A DNA stretch of 64,000 nucleotides. It comes from Limosilactobacillus frumenti DSM 13145 (GTDB lineage Bacteria; Bacillota; Bacilli; Lactobacillales; Lactobacillaceae). The translations under genes were made by a program, and so were the position numbers. Location of the stretch: positions 1-64,000 of the forward strand of contig NZ_AZER01000013.1 of NCBI RefSeq assembly GCF_001436045.1. Reading direction: 5' to 3'. How positions within the stretch are numbered: the first letter of the stretch is position 1; each line of letters opens with the position of its first letter. This document shows, in pieces, positions 33,053 through 42,382 of the stretch. Below the pieces are notes generated by a model. That model had not been told where the DNA came from. It did no database searches and saw nothing but the letters and a program-made list of their open reading frames with translations.

Positions 33053-33858
33053 TGCGCCAAAAAGCAGTTTTTATTGTTCCTTACGCTTTATGGATTGTCC
33101 TGTTTGTAATTGCGCCACTTGTTCTGATCCTTTACCAGTCTTTTTTTAACATTGATGGTCAGTTTACTGTTAATAACTACCTGACTTATTTAACGTCTAG
33201 TGTTTATCTTAAAATGACGGTTGCCTCTGTATGGTATGCGTTTTTAATCACAGCAGTTACCTTGGTGATTTCGTACCCAACGGCATACGTCCTGATTCAC
33301 TTACGTAATAAGCAGTTTTGGCTATTACTGGTGATCCTGCCGACCTGGATCAACTTATTACTGAAGACGTACGCCTTCATTGGATTGTTCTCGCGCAATG
33401 GGTCGATTAATCAATTCTTGCAATTCGTGGAATTGGGAAGCCACCAATTACTTTTTACGGATGCGAGTTTTATGTTTGTGGCGGCCTATATTGAAATTCC
33501 ATTTATGGTGTTGCCCATTTTTAACGCATTGGCAGAAATTAATCCTTCATTGATCAATGCTAGTAAAGACTTAGGGGCAACTCAATGGCAGACTTTTCGT
33601 TCAGTCATTTGGCCACTGTCACTGCCGGGAGTTAAAGCAGGTATCCAAGCAGTCTTCATTCCGTCCCTTTCCCTCTTCATGATTACCCGGTTGATTGGGG
33701 GAAATCGTGTTATCACTTTGGGGACTGCCATTGAAGAACACTTCCTCACCACCCAGAATTGGGGGATGGGGTCGACGATCGGGGTCATTCTAATCATTGC
33801 TATGTTTATTGTGATGTTTATTACTGGTGATACTCGGCAGAAGGGAGGACGCCAATAA
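33052..33858 (+). CDS. potB: Spermidine/putrescine ABC transporter permease PotB
   Basis: A 268-residue permease with six membrane segments. The cytoplasmic EAA loop reads NASKDLGATQWQTFRSVIWPLSLPG (about 168-192), which docks with PotA. LPTWINLLLKTYAF is typical of PotB. Overlapping ends with potA and potC show translational coupling. Confidence 0.95.
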   Translation: MRQKAVFIVPYALWIVLFVIAPLVLILYQSFFNIDGQFTVNNYLTYLTSSVYLKMTVASVWYAFLITAVTLVISYPTAYVLIHLRNKQFWLLLVILPTWINLLLKTYAFIGLFSRNGSINQFLQFVELGSHQLLFTDASFMFVAAYIEIPFMVLPIFNALAEINPSLINASKDLGATQWQTFRSVIWPLSLPGVKAGIQAVFIPSLSLFMITRLIGGNRVITLGTAIEEHFLTTQNWGMGSTIGVILIIAMFIVMFITGDTRQKGGRQ

Positions 33859-34676
33859 TGAAAAAGCATTCATTAAAATGGAGCACAATTTACTTAGCAT
33901 TCGTGTTTATTATTTTATATGCCCCCATTATTTACCTCGTGATCTACTCTTTTAGTGCCGGGAAGACAATGGAATCATTCCATGGCTTTTCCTTCCAACA
34001 TTACATGGACCTGTTTGCTGATACACGGATGATCACAATTGTTATTAATACCCTGTTGGTGGCGTTATTAGCATCCCTGCTGGCAACGATCATCGGAACA
34101 CTGGGCGCACTCGCCATTAAGGATAGTCATGGTAAGTGGCGAAATAGTTTGATGTCGCTAAATAACGTCTTGATGGTTTCACCAGATGTTATCATCGGGG
34201 CTAGTTTTTTGATTTTCTTTACAGTCCTAGGAGTTCGTTTAGGATTTATCTCGGTTCTTCTCTCACACATTGCCTTCTCAATTCCAATCGTCGTCCTGAT
34301 GGTTCTGCCAAAGTTAAATGAATTGTCGCCAACGTTGGTGGACGCGGCCTATGACCTGGGTGCATCACGGTGGCAGACGCTCACACGGGTGATCTTACCG
34401 GCGATCGGTCCGGGCATTATGGCTGGCTATTTCATGGCCTTTACTTATTCACTAGATGATTTTGCTGTGACCTTTTTTGTTACCGGTAATGGTTTTTCAA
34501 CCCTATCAGTGGAAATTTATTCCCGGGCACGACAAGGAGTGAACCTGGAGATTAATGCTTTGTCCACGTTAATGTTCATCGTATCCCTCCTGTTAGTAAT
34601 TAGTTACTACTTCATTAGTCAGCATGCCGGTCGACGGCACCACCTGGTTACTGTTAAGGAAGGTGATGCTCAATGA
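33858..34676 (+). CDS. potC: Spermidine/putrescine ABC transporter permease PotC
   Basis: A 272-residue permease with six membrane segments and the EAA loop DAAYDLGASRWQTLTRVILPAIGPG (about 158-182). The N-terminal APIIYLVIYSFSAG and YSLDDFAVTFFVTG near 203 are PotC hallmarks. It pairs with PotB to form the membrane channel. Its stop overlaps potD by four bases. Confidence 0.95.
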   Translation: MKKHSLKWSTIYLAFVFIILYAPIIYLVIYSFSAGKTMESFHGFSFQHYMDLFADTRMITIVINTLLVALLASLLATIIGTLGALAIKDSHGKWRNSLMSLNNVLMVSPDVIIGASFLIFFTVLGVRLGFISVLLSHIAFSIPIVVLMVLPKLNELSPTLVDAAYDLGASRWQTLTRVILPAIGPGIMAGYFMAFTYSLDDFAVTFFVTGNGFSTLSVEIYSRARQGVNLEINALSTLMFIVSLLLVISYYFISQHAGRRHHLVTVKEGDAQ

Positions 34677-35746
34677 AAAAACTATTATCAGCTTTCGTGG
34701 GCATCCTTGTCCTATGCTTGTTATTGGCGATTGGCGACTATACGATGAATCGCCAGACCAGCGGCGGTGGTAGTCATACATTGACTGTCTATAATTGGGG
34801 TGACTATATTGATCCCGCTTTGATAAAAAAATTTGAACACCAAAGCGGCTACCATGTTGACTATGAAACTTTCGATAGTAATGAATCAATGTTGACGAAA
34901 ATTCGTCAGGGCGGGACCAATTATGACGTGGTGGTACCAAGTGAATACACCGTTCAACGAATGAAGAAAGAACACTTGCTGGCACCGCTAGATCATCGCA
35001 AGCTGCCAAATCTAAAGTATATTGATCCCCAATTTCTTCACCGGGATTTTGATCCCAGCAATCATTACTCCGTCCCATATTTCTGGGGGACACTGGGGAT
35101 TGTTTACAATGATCAGAAAATAGCTGGTGACCAAGTGGCTCATTGGGAACAACTGTGGAATCCACAATTGCGTAACAATATCATGCTGATTGATAGTGCC
35201 CGTGACGTGTTTGCGGTGGCTTTGATTACGCAGGGGAAGTCAGTTAATACCACGAGTTACCAACAATTGAAGCAAGCTCAAGACCATTTGAAACAATTGA
35301 CACCGAACGTGAAAGCTATCGTAGCCGATGAAATGAAAATGTACATGGAACAAGGGGAAGCCGCAGTCGGCATCACATATTCGGGGGATGCTCGCGAAAT
35401 GATGTCCGTTAACCATCATTTGCACTACATTGTGCCAACAGAGGGGAGCAACATCTGGTTTGATAACCTGGTGATCCCGCGGACAGCCAAGAATAAGCAG
35501 GGCGCTTACCAGTTTATTAACTTTATGTTGAAGCCCGAGAATGCGGCCCAAAATGCTCGTTATGTTGGCTATGCCACGCCAAATTGGAAGGCTAAGCAGG
35601 AATTACCGAAGAAGGTTACGGATGATCAGGCATTTTCCCCGCCACACCAGACGATGCGGCACTTGCAGACTTACCATGACTTGTCGTTGAAGACATTAGG
35701 GGTATATAACGATTTGTTTTTGGAGTTTAAGATGTTTGTAAAATAA
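34673..35746 (+). CDS. potD: Spermidine/putrescine-binding protein PotD
   Basis: A 357-residue extracellular solute-binding protein. TVYNWGDYIDPALIKKFE (about 38-55), YDVVVPSEYTVQRM and the Trp/Tyr-rich YFWGTLGIVYN line the polyamine pocket. The N-terminal hydrophobic stretch (about 3-20) lacks a lipobox Cys in the right position, so the protein appears held by an uncleaved anchor or released, unlike the lipoprotein form in many Gram-positives. It ends the operon and is followed by a long repeat-rich spacer. Confidence 0.94.
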   Translation: MKKLLSAFVGILVLCLLLAIGDYTMNRQTSGGGSHTLTVYNWGDYIDPALIKKFEHQSGYHVDYETFDSNESMLTKIRQGGTNYDVVVPSEYTVQRMKKEHLLAPLDHRKLPNLKYIDPQFLHRDFDPSNHYSVPYFWGTLGIVYNDQKIAGDQVAHWEQLWNPQLRNNIMLIDSARDVFAVALITQGKSVNTTSYQQLKQAQDHLKQLTPNVKAIVADEMKMYMEQGEAAVGITYSGDAREMMSVNHHLHYIVPTEGSNIWFDNLVIPRTAKNKQGAYQFINFMLKPENAAQNARYVGYATPNWKAKQELPKKVTDDQAFSPPHQTMRHLQTYHDLSLKTLGVYNDLFLEFKMFVK

Positions 35747-35749
35747 AAG

Positions 35750-36010
35750 TGCGAGCCAGCAGAGAGCTTGCGAAAGGCTAGCAATTTCTCCTGACGAAGG
35801 CGTTCTACGCCTAGGAAGGAGGTTGCTAGCTCTAGCAAGCTCCTGGCGAGCACGTTTCGACTTGGTAGCATGAGAAGGGCTTAGGGTGAGCACGTTTCAA
35901 CTATGTTGTCTTAGACCTCCTGGTGAGCACGTTTCGACTTGGCAGCATGAGAGAGGCTTAGGCCGAGCACATTGCGACCCGATTGCAGTAGGAACTAGCT
36001 CTAGCAAGCA
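35750..36010. repeat. Intergenic cluster of imperfect repeats and hairpins
   Basis: Five copies of GAGCACGTTTCRACT or close variants start at 35848, 35888, 35935, 35965 and 36006, at uneven spacing of 30-47 bp. The two clearest (35848 and 35935) extend to ACTTGG then AGCATGAGA and GGCTTAGG. CTAGCTCTAGCAAGC occurs twice (35826-35840, 35995-36009). The left part folds into GCTAGCAA with TTGCTAGC and an inner GGCGT with ACGCC hairpin. No credible coding frame is present. This stretch of about 300 bp lies between potD and the P-type ATPase terminator. Confidence 0.75.
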
Positions 36011-36045
36011 CATTTCAACTCCACTTGAAGTTACACTAAATCCAC

Positions 36046-36078
36046 AAAAAAGGAGGACCTTATCGGGGCCCTCCTTTT
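36046..36078. terminator. Bidirectional terminator
   Basis: AAAAGGAGGACC pairs with GGGGCCCTCCTTTT (imperfect near the loop) between convergent potD and the P-type ATPase gene. Confidence 0.85.
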
Positions 36079-36081
36079 ACA

Positions 36082-38748
36082 TTATTCAGTTTCCACTTTG
36101 CGTAATCGGATAATCTTATCTCCTTCACTGACGAACATAATCAGGCAAGAGAAGATCACGACAATCAGCCATTCCATCGGACTAATAGCAGTAACCTTAA
36201 ATGCCGTTTGCATAAACGGTACATAGGTCAGAATGAGCTGGAAGAGAATCATTAAACCAATCATCCCCCAAGCCTTGCCGCTGATGGTCTTGATTTGTCC
36301 AAGAGCAGGCTGGTCAGTCCGAATACTAAAGAAGTAGAAGATCTTGCTGATCACAATCACGTTTACCATCATGGTAGTAGCATTAATCGCATCGGCACCT
36401 TGGCCAATGAACCAGTAGTAGCCAATCAAGGCAAAGATTGCCATCAGGGCAGCGACATACCCCATTTGAATAAGGTCATGTCGGTTCATCAACCGTTGTG
36501 TCATTGGTCGTGGTTCACGTTCCATGATACCTTCTTCCGCTTTTTCGAAAACAAAGGCAAATTGGATTGTAATTGCGGCAATCAAGTTGATCCATAACAA
36601 TTGTGCTGGTTGCAATGGAACTTGTTGACCGGTCAAAATTGAGAAAGCGACCACGAGGCCTTCTGCAAACGACGTTGGTAGCAGGAAGAGGATACTCTTC
36701 TTGATGTTGTCGTAAATGCGCCGGCCTTCTTTAATTACCGCGGCCATCGTAGCAAAGTTGTCATTTCCTAGGATCATGTCAGCAGCGTCCTTAGCGACGT
36801 CCGTGCCCTTGATTCCCATTGCCACCCCAATGTCAGCCTTCTTTAATGCGGGTGCATCGTTGACTCCATCACCAACCATGGCAGTGACTTGTTGCTTCTT
36901 TTGCAGGGCGTCAATGATTTCAAGCTTATTTTGTGGGGTCGTCCGGGCGAAGACTTGGGTCTGTAATGCAGTTTCTTGCTGCTCTTCTGGACTTAATTGG
37001 TCCCACTGAGCACCCGTGATGGCATGGATAGGCCCGTTCGTTAAGCCGAGTTGCTGGCCAATGGCCCGGGCGGTTTGTGGGTCATCCCCTGTGATCATCT
37101 TGACATGGACACCAGCCCGATTCATCTGCTTGAGAGCTGTGATGACCTCTTCACGTGGTGCATCCAGCAGGGCTGCTAAACCTAACAGGTGCACACCCTT
37201 GTACAGTTGGTCATGGTGAACTTCTGTCAAAGCAGTTCCTTGAACTGGTTGGTAACCAACCGCGATGACTCGCTTACCGGCTTGTGACCATTCATTAACC
37301 CGATTTTGCCATTCTGCCTGGTCAAAGAATGGGTCAGCCAGGGCCGCCATTTCAAAGAGCTTGTCAGGGGACCCCTTCACGAAGACAAACTGTTGACCAG
37401 TTTGCCGGTCTTTAGTTAATTCCGCAATGTAACGGTAGTCAGAATCAAACGGTAAGAGGTCAATCTTCTGGTAATTGGACTGGTGGTCGACACCTAACGC
37501 TTTATGATACAGCGTTAGGAAAGCTCCATCAGTGGGTTCACCATTAATTTGCCACTTGCCATCATTTTTCGCTAAAACCGTGTCATTGGCCTGGAAGCCA
37601 GCTTCCAAGAATAGTTTTAGCTGCTTTGTTAATTTGGCTGGTTGGCCATTGAGCATAATCTTTCCTTGGGGTGCGTAGCCAGTCCCGGAAACGTCATAGT
37701 GGGTATTGCCCACCCAAAGTTCCACCGCCGACATTTCATTCTTAGTCAGCGTCCCGGTCTTATCGGTGGCAATGACGTCGACCGATCCTAATGTTTCGAC
37801 CGCTGGCATTGACTTGATGATTGTCTGATGCTGCTTGGCCATCTTGCTAATGCCGAAAGCTAAGATAACGGAAGTAATGGCTGGCAACCCTTCCGGAATT
37901 GCACCAACTAGCATTGCCACAACGGCCAGGGCCAGAGCTGGTAGGGAGTAGATTTGGAGCATGAAGCCGACGATAAAGACGATCACTGAAGCAGTGATGG
38001 TGATGTAAGAAACCACCTTACCAACATTACCAATTTCCCGGGTTAGTAACGTTTTCTTTGGCTTGATGTGCGACACTTCTTGGGAAATCTTCCCAATCTC
38101 AGTATCTTCGGCAGTGGCGACGACTATTCCCATCCCACTTCCGCTTGTGACCGAAGTGGATGCGTAGGCCATGTTTGTTCGTTCTGCCAGTGGAATATCG
38201 TTGTCAGACAAAGCATCTGCTGTCTTGGCGACGGAATTAGTTTCACCAGTTAAGGCGGATTCTTCAATTCGAAGGTTATCAGCTGAAACGATCCGTAAGT
38301 CGGCAGGAACGTTATCACCGGCTTCTAAGAAGACAATATCACCAACTACCAAGTCAGCCGCTTCAATGTCTTGCCGTTCTTGGTCACGATAAACAGTGGC
38401 GTTTTGCGCCATCATTTCTTTGATTTTGGCAAGGGCGTTGGCGGCACTCGATTCTTGGAAGTAGCCAATCAGGGAGTTCAAGATGACTACGGCACCGATA
38501 ACAATGGCATCAGTGTAGTGGCCGATAATGATCGTCAACATGGTTGCTACTAACAAAATGTAGATCACAATGTTGTTGAACTGGCGTAAAAACATCTTCC
38601 ACTTAGGGGTTGTCTTTGCTTCTAAAACGTTGGGGCCATTTTTGCTTAGCCTCGCCTGTGCTTCACTGGTGGACAGGCCATCAGTGAAGCTTGCCAGTTT
38701 ATTTTGCTGCTTAATTTCATTCAGGGTAAGTTGGTATTGTTTCTTCAT
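36082..38748 (-). CDS. P-type (P2) cation-transporting ATPase
   Basis: An 888-residue P2-type pump with an N-terminal cation-ATPase domain, the TGE loop (SALTGETNS, about 180), the PEGLPA motif in TM4 (IPEGLPAITS, about 287) and the phosphorylation site DKTGTLTKNE (Asp near 330). The hinge MVGDGVNDAPALKKADIG and a C-terminal six-helix domain follow. The TM4 motif suits Ca2+ or Na+/K+ pumps; whether it exports Ca2+ or another ion is open. GAGGAG lies before ATG 38748. The 200-bp upstream spacer contains a CAGCGCTTGCGCTG hairpin. Confidence 0.92.
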   Translation of the reverse strand: MKKQYQLTLNEIKQQNKLASFTDGLSTSEAQARLSKNGPNVLEAKTTPKWKMFLRQFNNIVIYILLVATMLTIIIGHYTDAIVIGAVVILNSLIGYFQESSAANALAKIKEMMAQNATVYRDQERQDIEAADLVVGDIVFLEAGDNVPADLRIVSADNLRIEESALTGETNSVAKTADALSDNDIPLAERTNMAYASTSVTSGSGMGIVVATAEDTEIGKISQEVSHIKPKKTLLTREIGNVGKVVSYITITASVIVFIVGFMLQIYSLPALALAVVAMLVGAIPEGLPAITSVILAFGISKMAKQHQTIIKSMPAVETLGSVDVIATDKTGTLTKNEMSAVELWVGNTHYDVSGTGYAPQGKIMLNGQPAKLTKQLKLFLEAGFQANDTVLAKNDGKWQINGEPTDGAFLTLYHKALGVDHQSNYQKIDLLPFDSDYRYIAELTKDRQTGQQFVFVKGSPDKLFEMAALADPFFDQAEWQNRVNEWSQAGKRVIAVGYQPVQGTALTEVHHDQLYKGVHLLGLAALLDAPREEVITALKQMNRAGVHVKMITGDDPQTARAIGQQLGLTNGPIHAITGAQWDQLSPEEQQETALQTQVFARTTPQNKLEIIDALQKKQQVTAMVGDGVNDAPALKKADIGVAMGIKGTDVAKDAADMILGNDNFATMAAVIKEGRRIYDNIKKSILFLLPTSFAEGLVVAFSILTGQQVPLQPAQLLWINLIAAITIQFAFVFEKAEEGIMEREPRPMTQRLMNRHDLIQMGYVAALMAIFALIGYYWFIGQGADAINATTMMVNVIVISKIFYFFSIRTDQPALGQIKTISGKAWGMIGLMILFQLILTYVPFMQTAFKVTAISPMEWLIVVIFSCLIMFVSEGDKIIRLRKVETE

Positions 38749-39038
38749 TTGTTCTCCTCGTAGTGGGTTTGCATAAAGTGACTAGTTGCTCAGCGCTTGC
38801 GCTGGGTAAGAGCGACTTTAGTGTAAACTCATGGTTTATCAGTCCTTCTTATCTTTGGTAAGGATATCTTATCATGACTGAACGTCAAAAATGGTCAAAT
38901 TAAGATATTCTTAAATACCTGTTCACAGTCTTTTTAAAACTGGTTAACTGCGAGATGAAATCGTTTACAATGTTCATTAGAGCTCATAAAATAAACAGTG
39001 TAGATGATGTTGTTTTAATACGAAGGGAAGTAATGGAT

Positions 39039-39800
39039 ATGGCTAAAGTTGCAATGGTTACTGGAGCAGGTCAAGGAATTGGTGAAGCAATTGCTAAGCG
39101 CCTGGCGAATGCTGGTTACGCAGTCGCCGTAGCTGATTTAAATACTGATAACGCGCAACAAGTGGCGAATGAAATTAAGCAAGCTGGCGGGGATGCTCTA
39201 GCTGTGACGGTGAATGTTGCTGACCGTGACCAAATGTTTTCTGCTGTTCAGCAAACAGCTGACCACTTCGGCGGGTTTGATGTTTTGGTAAACAACGCTG
39301 GTCTTGGCCCGGTTACTCGCATTAAGGATGTTACTCCAGAAATGTTTGACAAAGTCATGCACGTAAATGTTGCTGGTGATATGTGGGGAATTCAGGCTGC
39401 TCTGGAACAGTTTGAAAAGAAGCCACGTCAAGGCAAAAAAGTTGTTGGTAAGATCATCAATGCAACCTCTCAAGCCGGTGTTCGGGGCAATAAGAATGAA
39501 TTACTGTACTCAAGTACGAAATTTGCTGTCCGGGGTATTACTCAGGTTGCGGCTCGGGACTTGGCAAAGCAAGGGATCACGGTTAATGCCTATGCTCCAG
39601 GAATTGTCGACACGCCAATGATGCGTAAAATTGCCGAAGATCAAGGCCTTAAGATGAGTGATTATGAATCATTGATTGCTCTGAACAAGTTATCAGATCC
39701 TGATGACGTTGCAAAGGTCGTTGAGTTCCTGGCTTCAGATAAGGCCGACTATATTACTGGTCAAACCATTCTTTGTGATGGTGGAATGCAATTTGAATAA
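39039..39800 (+). CDS. butA: (S)-acetoin-forming diacetyl reductase (SDR family)
   Basis: A 253-residue short-chain dehydrogenase: TGAGQGIGEAIA (about 9-20) binds NAD(H), DVLVNNAG follows, then catalytic Ser in NATSQAG and YSSTKFA (Tyr/Lys). The sequence matches the acetoin/diacetyl reductase branch (GGFDVLVNNAGLGPVTRI and IVDTPMM...). It interconverts diacetyl, acetoin and possibly 2,3-butanediol. GAAGGGAAG (39022-39030) is 8 bases before ATG 39039, so the longer frame from 38955 is rejected. It is monocistronic. Confidence 0.9.
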   Translation: MAKVAMVTGAGQGIGEAIAKRLANAGYAVAVADLNTDNAQQVANEIKQAGGDALAVTVNVADRDQMFSAVQQTADHFGGFDVLVNNAGLGPVTRIKDVTPEMFDKVMHVNVAGDMWGIQAALEQFEKKPRQGKKVVGKIINATSQAGVRGNKNELLYSSTKFAVRGITQVAARDLAKQGITVNAYAPGIVDTPMMRKIAEDQGLKMSDYESLIALNKLSDPDDVAKVVEFLASDKADYITGQTILCDGGMQFE

Positions 39801-39806
39801 TATAAA

Positions 39807-39843
39807 CAAAAGGTGAAGCATCGTTGTGATGCCTCACCTTTTG
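39807..39843 (+). terminator. Rho-independent terminator of butA
   Basis: CAAAAGGTGAAGCATC pairs with GATGCCTCACCTTTTG (one mismatch). Confidence 0.92.
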
Positions 39844-39966
39844 TTGTCATTATTGGTTCTTCGGTAAATTGGCAAAGATTGCCCCATCGCGCATTATGTC
39901 TATTTAGGTAAAATTTTATTGACAATTAACCTTTGCATTTACCATAACTTTTAAATTATTATACAA

Positions 39967-39981
39967 ATGTAAGCGTTATCA
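39967..39981. promoter_or_regulatory. cre site (CcpA operator) before the SDR alcohol dehydrogenase
   Basis: ATGTAAGCGTTATCA matches every fixed position of the consensus WTGNAANCGNWNNCW. It lies downstream of TTGACA (39919-39924) and 29 bp before the gene start, a position that gives repression when preferred sugars are present. Confidence 0.75.
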
Positions 39982-40009
39982 TATATTTCATTAGGAAGGA
40001 AGTTATATT

Positions 40010-40747
40010 ATGGGTCAATTAGATGGAAAAGTTGCCATTGTTACAGGAGCCGCTAAGGGATTTGGTTTAGCAACCACTAAAGCCTTCGTTAACGAGGGTG
40101 CGAAGGTTGTTATGACTGACGTTGACGACAAGGAAGGCCAAAAGCAAGCTGCTGAAATTGGGGATAAGGTCATCTTTATTAAGCAAGATGTTTCCAAGGA
40201 AGAAGAATGGCCACAAGTATTTGAAAAAGCGGAACACACTTTTGGACCAGTTGATGTCTTATTAAACAACGCCGGGATCCTGATCTTTGATAACGCTGAA
40301 ACGTTTAAACTGGACGACTTCCACAAGATCTTGTCCGTTGACCTCGATGGGGTAGTTTTGGGTCAAAAGTATGGTATTCAGCACATGAAGAAACATGGTG
40401 GCTCGATCATTAACCTTTGTTCTATTGCTGGCCTGATTGGTATTCCAAATCTGTTCTCTTACAATGCCGGGAAGGGTGCCGTCCGTCTGATTACTAAGTC
40501 AGCTGCATTGTACTGCTGTGAAAAGAAGTACCCAATTCGGATTAACTCTGTCCACCCAGGGTATGCTCACACTCCAATGGTTGATGCTTATCCTGAAATG
40601 CGTCAATCACTGGAAGCATTACACCCAATGGGTCGGTTAGGCAGTGCTGATGAAATTGCCAATATGTGTGTATTCTTGGCATCCGATAAGTCTTCATTCT
40701 CCACGGGTTCAGAATTTGTCACTGATGGTGGCTACACTGCTCAATAA
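40010..40747 (+). CDS. SDR-family alcohol/ketone dehydrogenase (R-ADH-like)
   Basis: A 245-residue short-chain dehydrogenase: TGAAKGFGLATTK for cofactor binding, LLNNAGI, catalytic Ser in LCSIAG (about 139) and YNAGK (Tyr about 152, Lys about 156). The block INSVHPGYAHTPMVD and the C-terminal GSEFVTDGGYTAQ match the Mg-dependent R-specific alcohol dehydrogenase of Levilactobacillus brevis, suggesting reduction of prochiral ketones with NADPH. Asp rather than Arg appears after beta-2 (VMTDVDD), which favours NAD(H) over NADP(H). It has an AGGAAGG site and carries a perfect cre element upstream. Confidence 0.87.
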   Translation: MGQLDGKVAIVTGAAKGFGLATTKAFVNEGAKVVMTDVDDKEGQKQAAEIGDKVIFIKQDVSKEEEWPQVFEKAEHTFGPVDVLLNNAGILIFDNAETFKLDDFHKILSVDLDGVVLGQKYGIQHMKKHGGSIINLCSIAGLIGIPNLFSYNAGKGAVRLITKSAALYCCEKKYPIRINSVHPGYAHTPMVDAYPEMRQSLEALHPMGRLGSADEIANMCVFLASDKSSFSTGSEFVTDGGYTAQ

Positions 40748-40769
40748 TACTTTGAATGATAACAACTCC

Positions 40770-40800
40770 TAAAGGCGCCAGCATCGTGCGGCGCCTTTTA
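40770..40800 (+). terminator. Rho-independent terminator
   Basis: AAAGGCGCC pairs with GGCGCCTTT, followed by TA, after the SDR gene. Confidence 0.88.
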
Positions 40801-40806
40801 GTCACC

Positions 40807-40840
40807 AAAAAACGGCTAGTGCGCAATGCACTAACCGTTT
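40807..40840 (-). terminator. Rho-independent terminator of the APC permease
   Basis: On the minus strand ACGGTTAGTGC pairs with GCACTAGCCGT followed by TTTTTT. Confidence 0.92.
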
Positions 40841-40846
40841 ACTTAT

Positions 40847-42241
40847 TTAATCAGCATTCTTATTTAACTTACTGTGACGGTAACCGTACGTGAAGTAGAT
40901 AATTAAACCAATCGCGAACCAAATTCCGGCACCAATATAAGTTTCCATCTTGAGTTGGGTCATCATGGCTAAGCAAATCAAACCGGAGAGAATCGGTAAG
41001 ACTGGATATAGCGGAACCTTGAAGCCACCCCGGTTACCGATATCAGACCGCTTCCGCAGTGGAATGATTCCGAATGAAACCAATGTGAAGGCGAACAATG
41101 TCCCAATGTTAACCAAACTGGTTAATTGATCCAGTGAAACCAGGCCACCCATCACAGCAATGATAATAGCGACGATCCACAAGGAAATTTCTGGTGAATG
41201 ACTCTTCTTATCTAACTTGCCTAAGAAAGCTGGAAGTAAGCCGTCACGACCAATCGCGTAAATTAACCGCGAACTGGAATAGATCATTGCGACCATCATG
41301 GTGAACATTCCAATCAGAGCCCCAATTGATAAGAGACCTGCGAGCCAGTCTTGGTGAACCAGCATTAAGGCGTATGATACGGGGTTAGCGACGTCCAACT
41401 TCTTGTAAGGAACCATCCCCGTCAATACAATCGCCACGCCCATGTAAAGAACTGCGACGACACCAAGTGTGCCGATGATTCCTAATGGCATGTTCTTCTT
41501 GGGATTCTTAACTTCGGCCGCGGATGATGATACACAGTCAAATCCTAAGTATGCGAAGAATCCGGTTGTGGCACCATGAATTACACCGCTCATGTGATAT
41601 GGCAAGAACGGGTGGTAGTTCTTTGGCTTGATGAAGAACAAACCAGCAATGATGAATACTAAAATGATAGCAACTTTAATAATGACGGCAATATTGTTAA
41701 CCCGTACCGAAGTCTTTAATCCTCGTGATAGGAGGATGGTAATTAGTAAGACAATAATCACCGCGACAATATTAATGTAAGTGCCGTGGGCCGGATCAAA
41801 TGGCCCTGACAATGCTTTGGGAATTTTGATCCCAAAACTTTCAATAAAGGAATTAAAGTAGGCTGCCCACCCTGTTGAAACAGAAGCAACTGCTAGCATA
41901 TATTCCAGAATTAACGCCCAGCCTAAGAGCCAGCCGAAAAATTCGCCAAACACCACGTTACCATATGAGTAAGCACTACCGGCAACTGGTAATGCTGACG
42001 CAAACTCAGCGTAACACATCGCTGCTAAGGCACAAACGAGCGCGGACAAGAGGAAGGACAAGGTCACCCCCGGTCCAGCTTGCTGTGCTGCGATTGTTCC
42101 TGGCAAAATGAAAATCCCGGTTCCGATAACGGTCCCGATTCCGATCGCCATCAGATCGCGAGCATTCATTGACTTTACAAAGAGCTTGTCTTCACCTAAA
42201 TACCGATCAAGACTTTCTTTGCGCAGAATGTTTAAGCCCAT
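40847..42241 (-). CDS. APC-family amino acid permease (CAT/YfnA-like)
   Basis: A 464-residue transporter with 12-13 membrane segments. MAIGIGTVIGTGIFILPGTIAA (about 31-52) is the TM1 substrate region, and FAYLGFDCVSSSAAEVKNPKKN near 230 is the TM6 signature of the cationic/branched amino acid transporter branch. Relatives carry Arg, branched-chain or other neutral amino acids; specificity is not readable. It is a single gene with its own terminator and no visible riboswitch in the 140-bp leader. Confidence 0.9.
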   Translation of the reverse strand: MGLNILRKESLDRYLGEDKLFVKSMNARDLMAIGIGTVIGTGIFILPGTIAAQQAGPGVTLSFLLSALVCALAAMCYAEFASALPVAGSAYSYGNVVFGEFFGWLLGWALILEYMLAVASVSTGWAAYFNSFIESFGIKIPKALSGPFDPAHGTYINIVAVIIVLLITILLSRGLKTSVRVNNIAVIIKVAIILVFIIAGLFFIKPKNYHPFLPYHMSGVIHGATTGFFAYLGFDCVSSSAAEVKNPKKNMPLGIIGTLGVVAVLYMGVAIVLTGMVPYKKLDVANPVSYALMLVHQDWLAGLLSIGALIGMFTMMVAMIYSSSRLIYAIGRDGLLPAFLGKLDKKSHSPEISLWIVAIIIAVMGGLVSLDQLTSLVNIGTLFAFTLVSFGIIPLRKRSDIGNRGGFKVPLYPVLPILSGLICLAMMTQLKMETYIGAGIWFAIGLIIYFTYGYRHSKLNKNAD

Positions 42242-42382
42242 CTTTTATCCCACCTTTGCTATAATATAGTTCGGTAAACAGTTAATAAAATTAAATATGC
42301 TTACCATATACCAACAACAATACAGTCATTAAAATTAAAAGTCAATGAGAAACATTAATTATTTTTAAGGGAGGAACTGACA

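Noticed and set aside
35750-36010. CRISPR array.
   Set aside because: Copies are imperfect and spacing is uneven (30-47 bp), and no cas genes are in the window.
38749-38954. Riboswitch in the P-type ATPase leader.
   Set aside because: Only a short palindrome (CAGCGCTTGCGCTG) is visible, with no aptamer motif or terminator.
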